DNA of 33,149 bases from JBOFSQ01 sp051651625 (GTDB lineage Bacteria > Planctomycetota > Planctomycetia > Pirellulales > Thermoguttaceae): assembly GCA_051651625.1 (NCBI GenBank), contig JBOFSQ010000057.1, forward strand, positions 1 through 33,149, in the 5' to 3' direction. The notes beneath the pieces were generated by a model, which was given only the letters and a program-made list of their open reading frames with translations, was not told where the DNA came from and did no database searches. Positions 7,845-15,703 of this stretch are shown here, one piece after another (position 1 is the stretch's first letter; each line of letters begins with the position of its first letter). A program made the translations under genes and the position numbers.

Positions 7845-8537
7845 CTACTTCCTCGGCGCAACTGCGTTTCGTAGCGTGAGCGGGCGTCGTTCAAATCGGA
7901 ACAGAATCTCACCGAGGAGACGTTTTTCAAAGTCGCCGTCGCGCCCGACGACGATCCATCCGGCGCGGTCGGCGGAGCGGTCGATTTGTGACGTGATCGT
8001 TTGCGGTACATTTTCAAATCGCAAACTCGCGTGGCTCGTAGACGACGCAGCAGGGGCTTCGAGTGCTTCAAGTTCTTCGTAGACGATCACCTCAACGAGA
8101 AACCCGTTCCCTTCTGGAACGGCCCGAATGATCACGCGACGCTGAATAGTTTGGAACGTCGCTTCGAGTCGTTTCCGCATTGTGGCCGAGTCGCTGTGCC
8201 ACGGTTCGGCGATGGTGGCACCGATTTTGGGCGCGGTGGCGAGTCGTCCTTCGGTGAGAATGCTGTCGTAGCGACGGATCGGCGTGTCTTCAACGATGTC
8301 GAATTGTTGCAGCGCGACGACGGCACAAATTGTCTCCCAAAGATTTTGGTAGTCGTCGGTCTCGATGAAGACGGGGTTGTTGTGAGTTGGTGCCTTGAGT
8401 TCCCACGAAAGTTGCTGCGTGAACGGCTGATACGACGCACATCCACCCGCCGCCAGAACGAACGACAACACCACATACACCACGAAGTCGTGGTGAATGG
8501 CGAGACGGCGTAAGCTAGGAAGTCTGTGTAAGTTCAT
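7845..8537 (-). CDS. Putative lipoprotein, function unknown
   Basis: A 230-residue protein not recognised as a named family. Residues 1-16 are basic, 17-30 hydrophobic (FVVYVVLSFVLAA), and GGC with Cys33 could be a lipobox, so export and lipidation are likely but not certain. The rest is a soluble alpha/beta region with a conserved-looking segment FDIVEDTPIRRYDSILTEGR near 79-98, and it ends in a basic tail. I set the start at ATG 8537, just before the hydrophobic segment, although there is no clear SD. The open frame upstream is only translated repeat DNA (8651 onward). It lies between gltX and the HIT gene, same strand. Confidence 0.75.
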   Translation of the reverse strand: MNLHRLPSLRRLAIHHDFVVYVVLSFVLAAGGCASYQPFTQQLSWELKAPTHNNPVFIETDDYQNLWETICAVVALQQFDIVEDTPIRRYDSILTEGRLATAPKIGATIAEPWHSDSATMRKRLEATFQTIQRRVIIRAVPEGNGFLVEVIVYEELEALEAPAASSTSHASLRFENVPQTITSQIDRSADRAGWIVVGRDGDFEKRLLGEILFRFERRPLTLRNAVAPRK

Positions 8538-8649
8538 CGTTTGCCGAAACGACGCGAAAATGAATCGCGGCCCCGACAGTCGAGACCGCAAACGCAAGTA
8601 TCGCCAATTTTCCGTTTCACGGCAAGGGCGTTTTTTTCGCAGCCTAGAG

Positions 8650-8938
8650 GGTGTAGTAAAATCTGATTGCACGAGAACATTGGTTGTCTGGTATTTTCGC
8701 CCCAACGGGGCGACAGAACTTAGCCGTGGGTGAGCGGTACTCCGCGAACCCACGGTACGCATCCACAACAAAATCCGTAGCCCCAACGGGGCACTCCATC
8801 CCAGCCTAGGGCGATAGCCCTAGGTTTGCGTTCCCCACAAGAAACAAAGGGCCAAAGGCCCGCTCTAATCCCGACGTTAGTGCGGGCCTTTGGCCCTACG
8901 GATTCGACGCGACGTGTGCAAGTAAATTTTACTACACC
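8650..8938. mobile_element. MITE-like element with inverted ends and five internal hairpins
   Basis: The left end GGTGTAGTAAAAT (from 8650) and the right end (to 8938) are inverted repeats: 13 identical bases, then a shared TTGCAC. Inside are H1 (CGCCCC-AAC-GGGGCG, 8698-8712), H2 (8724-8755), H1 again (8780-8792), CCTAGGGC-GATA-GCCCTAGG (8805-8824), and a 16-bp stem 8848-8863/8882-8897. There is no coding capacity and no target-site duplication I could see. The first 142 bp recur at 32996-33137 with four differences. With 8538-8649 it fills the 422-bp gap between gltX and the lipoprotein gene. Mobility is inference. Confidence 0.6.
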
Positions 8939-8959
8939 GCTTATCATCCGTTCACGTTC

Positions 8960-10498
8960 TCAAAGCGTGAGCGCGCGGTTGATTCTCGCGCACACCGCGT
9001 TGCGGCCCAAGATTTCTAGCGTCTCGAACATGCCGAGTCCGTTTGGTTTTCCCGTCACCGCAACGCGCAGCGCGTGAATGATTTGGTTGACCTTGATCGA
9101 CTTCGACTCGACAAATCGCTGGAGAGTTTGTTCTAGTGCGGCGGCAGTGAAGTCGGTTTGCTGTTCGAGAACGTTTGCGAACTCTGCAAGCAACGGTTTC
9201 GCTTCGGTCGGTTCGACGATCCGTTTCTTGAACGCCGCTTCGTCGTAAACGATGTCGGCGTCGCTGGTGAAAAAATCTGTCCAGTCGAGAATATCGCCAG
9301 CGACTTTGATTCGGTCTCCAGCCGCAACGATCACGTCTCGCAGCCGCTTCGCGTTCGGCGTGATCTTTGCCGCCGACAAAAACGGTTCGCATCGTGCGAT
9401 TTTTTCGTCAACCGCAAGTGCGACGAAGTATTTTTCTTGAAACGCAAACAGCTTCGCCGGATCGAACGACGCCGCTCCTTTTGTCACGCGGTCGAGCGTG
9501 AAGAGTTTGGTGAGTTCGTCGCGCGTGAAGAACTCTGTCTTGTCGTCGAGTGACCAGCCGAGGAGTGCGAGGTAGTTCACAATCGCTTCCGGCAAGTAAC
9601 CGAGTTCTTCGTAAAACGCCGTCATTACAGGGTTGAAACTCTCGCTCGTTACTTCGTGTCCCATACGTTTGACAATGGAAAGTCCGTGCTCAACGAGTTT
9701 GGCAAAATCTTTGTTTTTGAGATATTTTTCCAACTTACGTTTGGAAAGTTTTGTCTTGCTTCCCGGCTCGGCGACGAACGGGAGGTGTGCGTACTGCGGC
9801 ATTTTGTAGCCGAGTGCGGTGAGCATGAAAATCTGTCGTGGCGTATTTGAGAGGTGTTCTTCGGCGCGGATAACATGCGTGATTTCAAAGTCGGCGTCGT
9901 CAACGACGCTGGCGAGATGGTAGATGAACGAACCGTCAGCGCGCTGGATGACGTGATCCTGTTCGTCGCTCCACTGGAACTCGACGTTGCCGCGAACGAG
10001 GTCGGGGATTGTGAGCGTCCCTTCGCGCGGCATCTTGAGACGGACGACGCCGCTGCGTCCTTCGGCGCGGAATCGTTCGGCGTCGGCGTCGCTGGTTGCC
10101 ATCCAGCGGCGTGAGTAAGTGAACGTGCGTTTCTCGCTCATTGCTGCGTCGCGTTCGGCTTGGATTTCTTCGGTCGTTCCGAAGTCGCGGTACGCGGCAC
10201 CGTTCGCAATGAGCGTATCAACCGCGGCCTGATATTTTTCACCTCGCTGCGACTGATAATACGGCGCGTGTGGCCCGCCGACGCGCGGCCCTTCGTCCCA
10301 GTTGATTCCGAGCCACTCAAGCCCGTCGAGGATTGGCGCGAGTGCCTCTTCGACATTTCGCTGCTGATCGGTGTCATCGATGCGGAGAATAAACTCGCCA
10401 CCTTGTTGGCGTGCGAAGAGCCAACAAAAAAGCGCGGTGCGAACGCCGCCAATGTGCAAGTAACCTGTCGGACTCGGTGCGAAACGTGTGCGGATCAT
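8960..10498 (-). CDS. gltX: Glutamate--tRNA ligase
   Basis: This class I synthetase charges tRNA-Glu (and tRNA-Gln in organisms lacking GlnRS). The 512-residue product has the HIGH-type motif YLHIGG at 13-18, the glutamate-binding segment FILRIDDTD near 36-44, the tRNA-acceptor region with IRAEEHLSNTPRQ near 210-222, and the KMSKS-type loop KLSKR at 250-254. Directly after it is a lysine-rich stretch of about 40 residues (255-294) before FYEELGYLPEAIVNYL, where most bacterial enzymes have only a few residues. I recall the same insert in other planctomycete GluRS. The C-terminal anticodon-binding helical domain is complete. ATG 10498 starts right at the family N-terminus; the SD is weak. Confidence 0.96.
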   Translation of the reverse strand: MIRTRFAPSPTGYLHIGGVRTALFCWLFARQQGGEFILRIDDTDQQRNVEEALAPILDGLEWLGINWDEGPRVGGPHAPYYQSQRGEKYQAAVDTLIANGAAYRDFGTTEEIQAERDAAMSEKRTFTYSRRWMATSDADAERFRAEGRSGVVRLKMPREGTLTIPDLVRGNVEFQWSDEQDHVIQRADGSFIYHLASVVDDADFEITHVIRAEEHLSNTPRQIFMLTALGYKMPQYAHLPFVAEPGSKTKLSKRKLEKYLKNKDFAKLVEHGLSIVKRMGHEVTSESFNPVMTAFYEELGYLPEAIVNYLALLGWSLDDKTEFFTRDELTKLFTLDRVTKGAASFDPAKLFAFQEKYFVALAVDEKIARCEPFLSAAKITPNAKRLRDVIVAAGDRIKVAGDILDWTDFFTSDADIVYDEAAFKKRIVEPTEAKPLLAEFANVLEQQTDFTAAALEQTLQRFVESKSIKVNQIIHALRVAVTGKPNGLGMFETLEILGRNAVCARINRALTL

Positions 10499-10543
10499 GG
10501 AAAGGCAAGGGGTCAGAAAGTCAGAGCGGGAAGCGTAAGTTCC

Positions 10544-10594
10544 GGTTCGTCATAGCCGAACCCTCCACACTGGAGGGTTCGGCTATGACGAACC
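10544..10594. repeat. REP-like long hairpin, compensated variant
   Basis: The 24-bp perfect arms 10544-10567 and 10571-10594 surround a CAC loop. The unit matches the hairpin at 2116-2185 except that GGTTCGGC has become GGTTCGTC, and the partner arm has changed to match (GACGAACC). It lies 30 bp beyond the sugar-transferase stop and 45 bp upstream of gltX, so it could be a terminator. Confidence 0.8.
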
Positions 10595-10623
10595 GCTGTA
10601 CGGGTGCAAGTTTCCGAACAGGT

Positions 10624-11415
10624 CTACTTTTTCTTTGCCGAGAAGAGGCCTGACAGCCAGACGACTTCTTCTTCGTCGTCTTTTGCAGCACCGAGCGGGG
10701 CGGCCCACGGGCAGTCGGCGATCATTCGGCGAACACCAAAAAACTTCACCGGCACCGGCCCAATCACACGCGCAAAACGGAAGAGCGTCGCAAGGAGCAG
10801 ACGTATGTCAAACCCCAACGACGCCGTTTCAATGTATTCCAAATCGAGTGCAACTTTGCGGCGTACATCGTCGAGCGTCCGGTCACTTGGAAGGTTGACT
10901 TGTGCAAACCCAGTCACGCCCGGTCTAACCAGCAGACGGTATTCGTAACCGTCAATCGCCTCGGAGAGCGAGGCGACGAACTCTGGCCGTTCAGGACGCG
11001 GGCCGACGAACGACATCTCACCTTTGATGATGTTAACGATTTGCGGAAACTCGTCGATGTGGAGTTTTCGCAAGACGTATCCGAGCCGCGTGATTCGCGG
11101 GTCGCCAGCCGCAGCCCAGACCGCACCGCCACTCGCTTCGGCATCGACGACCATCGTCCGAAGTTTGTACATCGTGAAGTTGTGACCGTCTTTTCCGACG
11201 CGGGTTTGTGAGTAGATCGCGGCACCACGCGAGGTGAGACGAATCAGAACAATCGCCACCCCAACTACCACCGAGATCGGTAGCAGCAGCACAGCAGCAA
11301 GAAAAAGATCGAGGACTCGCTTCCCCCGGTAGTTATACGGCGCAACAACGGGCGACGGACACGGTTTACGAATAACGCCGTCACCTGAAGCTGTGTTCTT
11401 GTCATCATCCATCAT
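10624..11415 (-). CDS. Polyprenyl-phosphate sugar transferase (WcaJ/PssY type)
   Basis: Bacterial sugar transferases move a sugar-1-phosphate onto undecaprenyl phosphate, the first step of exopolysaccharide or O-antigen assembly at the inner membrane. The 263-residue product has one membrane or re-entrant helix at 34-58 (RVLDLFLAAVLLLP), then YKLRTM at 83-88, RKLHIDEFPQ near 116-125, and SFVGPRPERP at 135-144, the conserved core of PF02397. This is the short single-helix form. Its ATG at 11415 shares a base with the EpsI stop (TAATG), so translation is coupled; ATG 11412 is an alternative. Pairing with EpsI suggests exopolysaccharide or exosortase-linked surface assembly. Confidence 0.93.
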   Translation of the reverse strand: MMDDDKNTASGDGVIRKPCPSPVVAPYNYRGKRVLDLFLAAVLLLPISVVVGVAIVLIRLTSRGAAIYSQTRVGKDGHNFTMYKLRTMVVDAEASGGAVWAAAGDPRITRLGYVLRKLHIDEFPQIVNIIKGEMSFVGPRPERPEFVASLSEAIDGYEYRLLVRPGVTGFAQVNLPSDRTLDDVRRKVALDLEYIETASLGFDIRLLLATLFRFARVIGPVPVKFFGVRRMIADCPWAAPLGAAKDDEEEVVWLSGLFSAKKK

Positions 11416-12137
11416 TATTTCGCACTTCCTTTTATGATGGCGTCGATTGTGGGGAGGGCGTCGTCGAGGAATCGTGCGGCGGCGTCGGTCGAGGTGAGAG
11501 TCGGCGATTCTCCGGGCGGAACCTTCGTATCGAGCTGGATTTTGTAGAGGAATTGGCAACCTCGAAACTCCATACGCGGATTGTCGGACGCAACCCAATC
11601 GCCGCCCGAACTGAGCGCATAGTAAAACAGGACTCGATCACCACGCGAACTTTGGCGTTGAAAACTCACCTTCCAGAACGAATCTTCGTTGCTGAGCGTC
11701 GTCTTCTCCGAGTGCGACGCGATAGCGACACGAAGCCGACCAGCGTCACAAACGTAATCGACACCGCCGAGACAGACTTCAGGCGTGTGAACAATCATCT
11801 TTCCCGACGGCCCGATCAATATCATCAGACCGACATCTTCCTGCGTTTGGCGGTGCCGATAACGTCGCGTCAGATAACGCCCTTCGACTTCGAGCATCGC
11901 CACTTCGTTTGGTTTCAGTGTCGTTTCCTCGTACATCTCCCACTCACCGATAGTCGTCGGGAGTGTCTTGAGACGTTCGGCGGCGAGTACCATCGGTTTC
12001 TCGCTCTGCCAGCGTCCGGTGTAGACGCCGCAGATTCCAGTGACCGCGACCGTAAGGACGATCAAGATCGACGCCATCACCCAAACAGAAGTCGCCCCCG
12101 CACGCGACACGCAACGCGGTTCAAAATTTCGTATCAT
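11415..12137 (-). CDS. epsI: EpsI-family exosortase-associated protein (DUF3485)
   Basis: EpsI proteins occur beside exosortases and exopolysaccharide genes; their activity is not well defined. The 240-residue product has an N-terminal membrane helix at about 17-38, a PTTIGEWEM segment near 60-68, and the family motif HTPEVCLGG with His117 and Cys122, followed by an FYY-containing strand region. The start at ATG 12137 has a strong GGAGGT SD (12144-12149), 6 nt upstream. It overlaps the sugar transferase by one base. No exosortase gene, recognisable by its many membrane helices, lies nearby; in some genomes EpsI is fused to or next to it. The repeat at 12245-12393 lies just upstream. Confidence 0.88.
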   Translation of the reverse strand: MIRNFEPRCVSRAGATSVWVMASILIVLTVAVTGICGVYTGRWQSEKPMVLAAERLKTLPTTIGEWEMYEETTLKPNEVAMLEVEGRYLTRRYRHRQTQEDVGLMILIGPSGKMIVHTPEVCLGGVDYVCDAGRLRVAIASHSEKTTLSNEDSFWKVSFQRQSSRGDRVLFYYALSSGGDWVASDNPRMEFRGCQFLYKIQLDTKVPPGESPTLTSTDAAARFLDDALPTIDAIIKGSAK

Positions 12138-12143
12138 CAAAAT

Positions 12144-12149
12144 ACCTCC
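12144..12149 (-). promoter_or_regulatory. Strong Shine-Dalgarno site for epsI
   Basis: GGAGGT on the minus strand, 6 nt before ATG 12137. It rules out the longer reading that starts at 12179. Confidence 0.75.
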
Positions 12150-12244
12150 AGCAACATAGTCGCAAAAAAAACAGTGCAAACAGAGTCGTGAATCGTACCA
12201 CGCGGCGGCATCTTTGGTAGGGGTGTGGTAGGTAGTTCTTTTTT

Positions 12245-12393
12245 CTCACACGAAGGCACAAAGGCACGAAGAGGAGAGAATGCGGAACACGCGGAAAAAC
12301 GGAAGACGCGGAAGCTCTGAATTCCGCGTCTTTCCGTCCTTCCGCGATTTCCGCGTTAAAACTCTTCTTTGTGCCTTCGTGCCTTTGTGTGAG
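12245..12393. repeat. Imperfect long inverted repeat built on 'cacaaaggcacgaag'
   Basis: The left arm CTCACACGAAGGCACAAAG (from 12245) is complementary to CTTTGTGCCTTCGTGCCTTT (12368-12387) and flanking bases, with a few mismatches. A second, inner palindrome of GCGGAA/TTCCGC words (about 12282-12355) lies between them. A related copy is at 30926-31040. This word is a dispersed intergenic repeat in many environmental bacteria (recalled). There is no gene in 12138-12428. Confidence 0.75.
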
Positions 12394-12428
12394 GCTCCTC
12401 AATGAAAATTAACAGGTACAGGCCACAT

Positions 12429-15400
12429 TCAAATCTTCGCCACTGTTTCGGGTACAACGGTTTTGGTGCGTATGTCGCGTGTATGTGGCGACGATGCTGT
12501 TGGCGACGGGAGTTCAAACACCGAGACTTTTTTGCGCTGGAAAATTTGGCAGATGTGTTCGTGGCACGTCAGCAAGAAAACTTGTTGACCGCTGCTGGCC
12601 ATCTCCAGTAACAGCTCGGCGGCGGCCTCGGCACGCTGCGTGTCGCTGTTGACGAGTACGTCGTCGAGAATGATCGGGAGCGAAGCACCGTGCCGCGAAA
12701 ACGACGACGCCAACGCAAGCCGAAGCGCGATGAAAAGTTGTTCTCGCGTCCCGCGCGAAAGCCACGCCACGTCCCACGTTTGGCCAGCGGCGTCGTCAAC
12801 GTAGAGCGTCTCTTCGCCGAGCGGTGCCCAGACGCGAACGTAACGATTGTCGGTGAGCCGCTTCAAATAGAGCGACGTGTCGGCCAGCGTTTGCGGTTGA
12901 CGTTCGCGTTCGTAAGTTTGACGAATCTCATCGAGCAAAAGCCCCGCAACCGCAACTCGTTGCCACTCCTGAATCATCGTGCGGATACGCTCTTCGACGA
13001 CGACAATCTCACGTTGCCGCGCCATCGGCGAGGCGTCGTCTTCGAGACGCTGGATTTGTTCGTCGAGTCGTCCGCGAAGTTGGAGTTGTTCGTGGAGTTG
13101 GTGCGAAAGCGTTTCGATAGCACGGCGAACGAGTGCGAGACGCGGCGAGATTTCGTCGCGGCGTTCCGGTGCGAGTGCGATGTACGCATCGGATTCACTG
13201 CAAACGTCACCGAGTCCGGCACGAAACTCGCGCGACACCGCGTCGCGATCCGTGACAAGTTTGCCAAACGCGCGGAAATGGTCGTAACACTTTCGCAGCG
13301 CAGCGGGCGTCTTGACGCCAAACGGGAACAAAAGCAGTTCTAACTTTCTACGCGCCGACGAAAGTTCGGAAAGCGTCTTTCGCCGACCGCGATCAAGCAA
13401 GTGGTGTTCGCGTCGCAGTTGCTTCCGCCGCGCGACGAGCGAACGATATTCCGCAAGCCGCTCGCGGAACAGACTCAAAATATCGAGGTAACTACTCGCC
13501 GCCGGAACCGCAATCCCCGCATCGACCGCCGCAACGTCGATTCTGTCGGTGATGAGCCGCATCTCGTCGATTCGCTGCGCCAACATATCTTGCCGGTGCT
13601 CGCGTTCGCGGCGAAGTTCGCTCGTGACGTGCGTCTGGTTGAGAAGGTCGCTGACTTGATCGGCGTTCCAGTCGCTCGGAAGACCAGCGTTTTTGAGCCA
13701 ATCGTTCCAGCGTTGCGACGCGGCGTTTACAAGACGTTTTGATTTCTTGAGCCGCAAACCAGATTGCTTCACACGTTCGCGGAGCGATTGCCGTTTCGCC
13801 TCCAGCGGCAAGAGCGATTCGAGATTCGTTAACTCTTGCTCCGCCCGCGCAAGACGTGCGTCGAACGACTCGTTCGGATTTGTGTAACGCTGATCAATCG
13901 CCGCGATCTCACTCTTCGCCTGCTCGATCTGCTGAATGAGCGAACGCAACTGCCGCTGACTCTGCTCCAGTCGCGTTGCACTCGCACGTTCGAGACCGAT
14001 CTTCGTCGCCACGCCCGCGACTATCGCACCGATTCCGAGGACGCTGAACGCAAGTTCGATCTTCCCCGCAAGTGCCAGTCCGATGAGCGTAACGCCGATG
14101 ATGACGGCCAGACCGAGACCGCCGAGCATCCAGAGCGGCAACGCTTGATGTGCGATGATTTGCTGGTTCGCCGCAGTCGCTTCGCGGTGATATTGAATCA
14201 TCTCGCCGAGCCGCTGCGCGACCGTTTGCCGACGCCGCAACTGCGAAACTTCGTCGCTGACAATCGTCATCGCCTCGCCGATTTCATCGACGCCGCGCGG
14301 CTGAAGTTCGGCCATCAACTTTTTGTTGAGCGAGATGAATCGGTCTTCGAGTTCCGTGTGAACCGCCTTGAATTTGTTGTAACGAACACGCGCCTTGCGA
14401 AGGCGAGTCGAGAGCGGTTTGAACTCCGCCGGATTTTGCGACTGCTGCTGCGGTACGGTTGACGGTGCGGTTGAGGGCGTGACTGTCGGTGTGGCTGTTG
14501 CACGTTCGCCGACAACTCGGCGTGGCACTTCGCGCGACGATTCTTGTTCTTGAATCTGTTTGTCGAGCTGCGCGATCTCCGCACGCAAGACGCTCATCTG
14601 TTCGTCGAGGCCGATGATGCGGCGTTCTTCGTCGAGTAACGATTCGAGACGCGGCCCGATCCGCCGCATATTTTTGGGGACGACAATTTCGGCCAGCGCG
14701 CGGCGTGCCTGCGAACGCTGCGACTTTGCGGCGTCGAGTTGACGCGACTTTTCAAGCATCACACTTTCGAGCGACGCGAGTTGTTTCATCGTCGCGTCTG
14801 TCACTTCGACGACTTCGCCGTACTCTTCGATTGCGGTAGTGAGTTCGTTTTGTCGGTCGTGAATCGGCAAGACGCGGAGGAGCGTTTCGGCGAGAGTTGC
14901 TTCGCGTTTTCGCTGCGTAAGTTCGGTCTCGATGACCGTGACGGTGCGATCAATTTCGGTGCGTTCGGCGGCGAGTTTTGCGTAGTCGCGTAGCGCAACT
15001 TCGGCGGCACGCGCGGCCAGATTCAGTTCGCGTCTTTTCTTCAGGAGCCGCGCGAGGTGCGCCGGTTTTCCGAGCGGATCGACGATTTGGTGCCGCATTT
15101 GCCGCAAGTCGCGGAGGACTTCCATCAGCGACACGCGGTCGAGGCCGACGCTCAAACGGAACAGCAAATCAGCGGCTTCGGAGTCGCCGAGCGTTGCGAG
15201 TTTTTGGATTTCGTCCAGTCCGATGGCGAAGATATTGTTGAACGTTGCCTCGTCGATTCCGGTGGCGAGAATTCGCAACAGGTGTTCGCCGCGAAGTACG
15301 CCGTCGCGTCCGGTTACTTCGGTCGTTTCTTCGTAACCTGCGCGGGCGGCGTGATAAGTTCGCCGAATATTGTAGACGCCCGTCGGCCCGTGAACGACAA

Positions 15401-15665
15401 GTTCGCCGCCGCGTCCGGCGTCGTCTTCGGCTTCGAGCGTCTCGCCCAAGACGACCGCGCCGCCGCCGTACTCCAGTGCGCGTGGCCGAACATACCGCGA
15501 ACGCACGTCGCCAAAACCGTAAAGCATCGTGCGGAAGAACTCAAGTAGCGTCGTCTTCCCCGCCTCGTTCGGGCCGTAGATGACGGTGAGTCCATCCGAA
15601 ACGTCGGGCATCGTGAGACTGTCCCAAATACCAAAACGCTGAATGTCAAAGGCGGTGATTTTCAT
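12429..15665 (-). CDS. YhaN/SbcC-like SMC-type ATPase with a membrane hairpin
   Basis: A 1078-residue ABC-ATPase of the Rad50/SbcC superfamily. The Walker A motif GPNEAGKTT is at 31-39. Coiled-coil arms cover about 200-380, 415-500 and 560-930. ABC signature LSRGTREQ starts at 969 and Walker B LPIILDD at 996-1002, followed by a CHEH switch. Instead of a zinc hook the arm tip has two hydrophobic segments at about 510-532 and 536-557, as I recall for B. subtilis YhaN-type proteins, suggesting membrane anchoring. A Pro/Thr/Ser/Gln-rich linker is at about 385-412. YhaN usually works beside a YhaO/SbcD-like nuclease, absent here. It starts 38 bp after the NotI-family gene, so it could be co-transcribed with it. 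Likely role: DNA-end processing or repair (inference). Confidence 0.9.
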   Translation of the reverse strand: MKITAFDIQRFGIWDSLTMPDVSDGLTVIYGPNEAGKTTLLEFFRTMLYGFGDVRSRYVRPRALEYGGGAVVLGETLEAEDDAGRGGELVVHGPTGVYNIRRTYHAARAGYEETTEVTGRDGVLRGEHLLRILATGIDEATFNNIFAIGLDEIQKLATLGDSEAADLLFRLSVGLDRVSLMEVLRDLRQMRHQIVDPLGKPAHLARLLKKRRELNLAARAAEVALRDYAKLAAERTEIDRTVTVIETELTQRKREATLAETLLRVLPIHDRQNELTTAIEEYGEVVEVTDATMKQLASLESVMLEKSRQLDAAKSQRSQARRALAEIVVPKNMRRIGPRLESLLDEERRIIGLDEQMSVLRAEIAQLDKQIQEQESSREVPRRVVGERATATPTVTPSTAPSTVPQQQSQNPAEFKPLSTRLRKARVRYNKFKAVHTELEDRFISLNKKLMAELQPRGVDEIGEAMTIVSDEVSQLRRRQTVAQRLGEMIQYHREATAANQQIIAHQALPLWMLGGLGLAVIIGVTLIGLALAGKIELAFSVLGIGAIVAGVATKIGLERASATRLEQSQRQLRSLIQQIEQAKSEIAAIDQRYTNPNESFDARLARAEQELTNLESLLPLEAKRQSLRERVKQSGLRLKKSKRLVNAASQRWNDWLKNAGLPSDWNADQVSDLLNQTHVTSELRREREHRQDMLAQRIDEMRLITDRIDVAAVDAGIAVPAASSYLDILSLFRERLAEYRSLVARRKQLRREHHLLDRGRRKTLSELSSARRKLELLLFPFGVKTPAALRKCYDHFRAFGKLVTDRDAVSREFRAGLGDVCSESDAYIALAPERRDEISPRLALVRRAIETLSHQLHEQLQLRGRLDEQIQRLEDDASPMARQREIVVVEERIRTMIQEWQRVAVAGLLLDEIRQTYERERQPQTLADTSLYLKRLTDNRYVRVWAPLGEETLYVDDAAGQTWDVAWLSRGTREQLFIALRLALASSFSRHGASLPIILDDVLVNSDTQRAEAAAELLLEMASSGQQVFLLTCHEHICQIFQRKKVSVFELPSPTASSPHTRDIRTKTVVPETVAKI

Positions 15666-15703
15666 TGGTGGAACGATTGTGAGTTGTGTCGATGCGTGAT
15701 GAG

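Noticed and set aside
8538..8786. Long N-terminal extension of the lipoprotein gene
   Set aside because: Its residues are translated hairpin-repeat DNA; the signal-like segment begins right after ATG 8537.
8650..8938. CRISPR array
   Set aside because: Hairpins are not evenly spaced direct repeats with unique spacers, and there are no cas genes.
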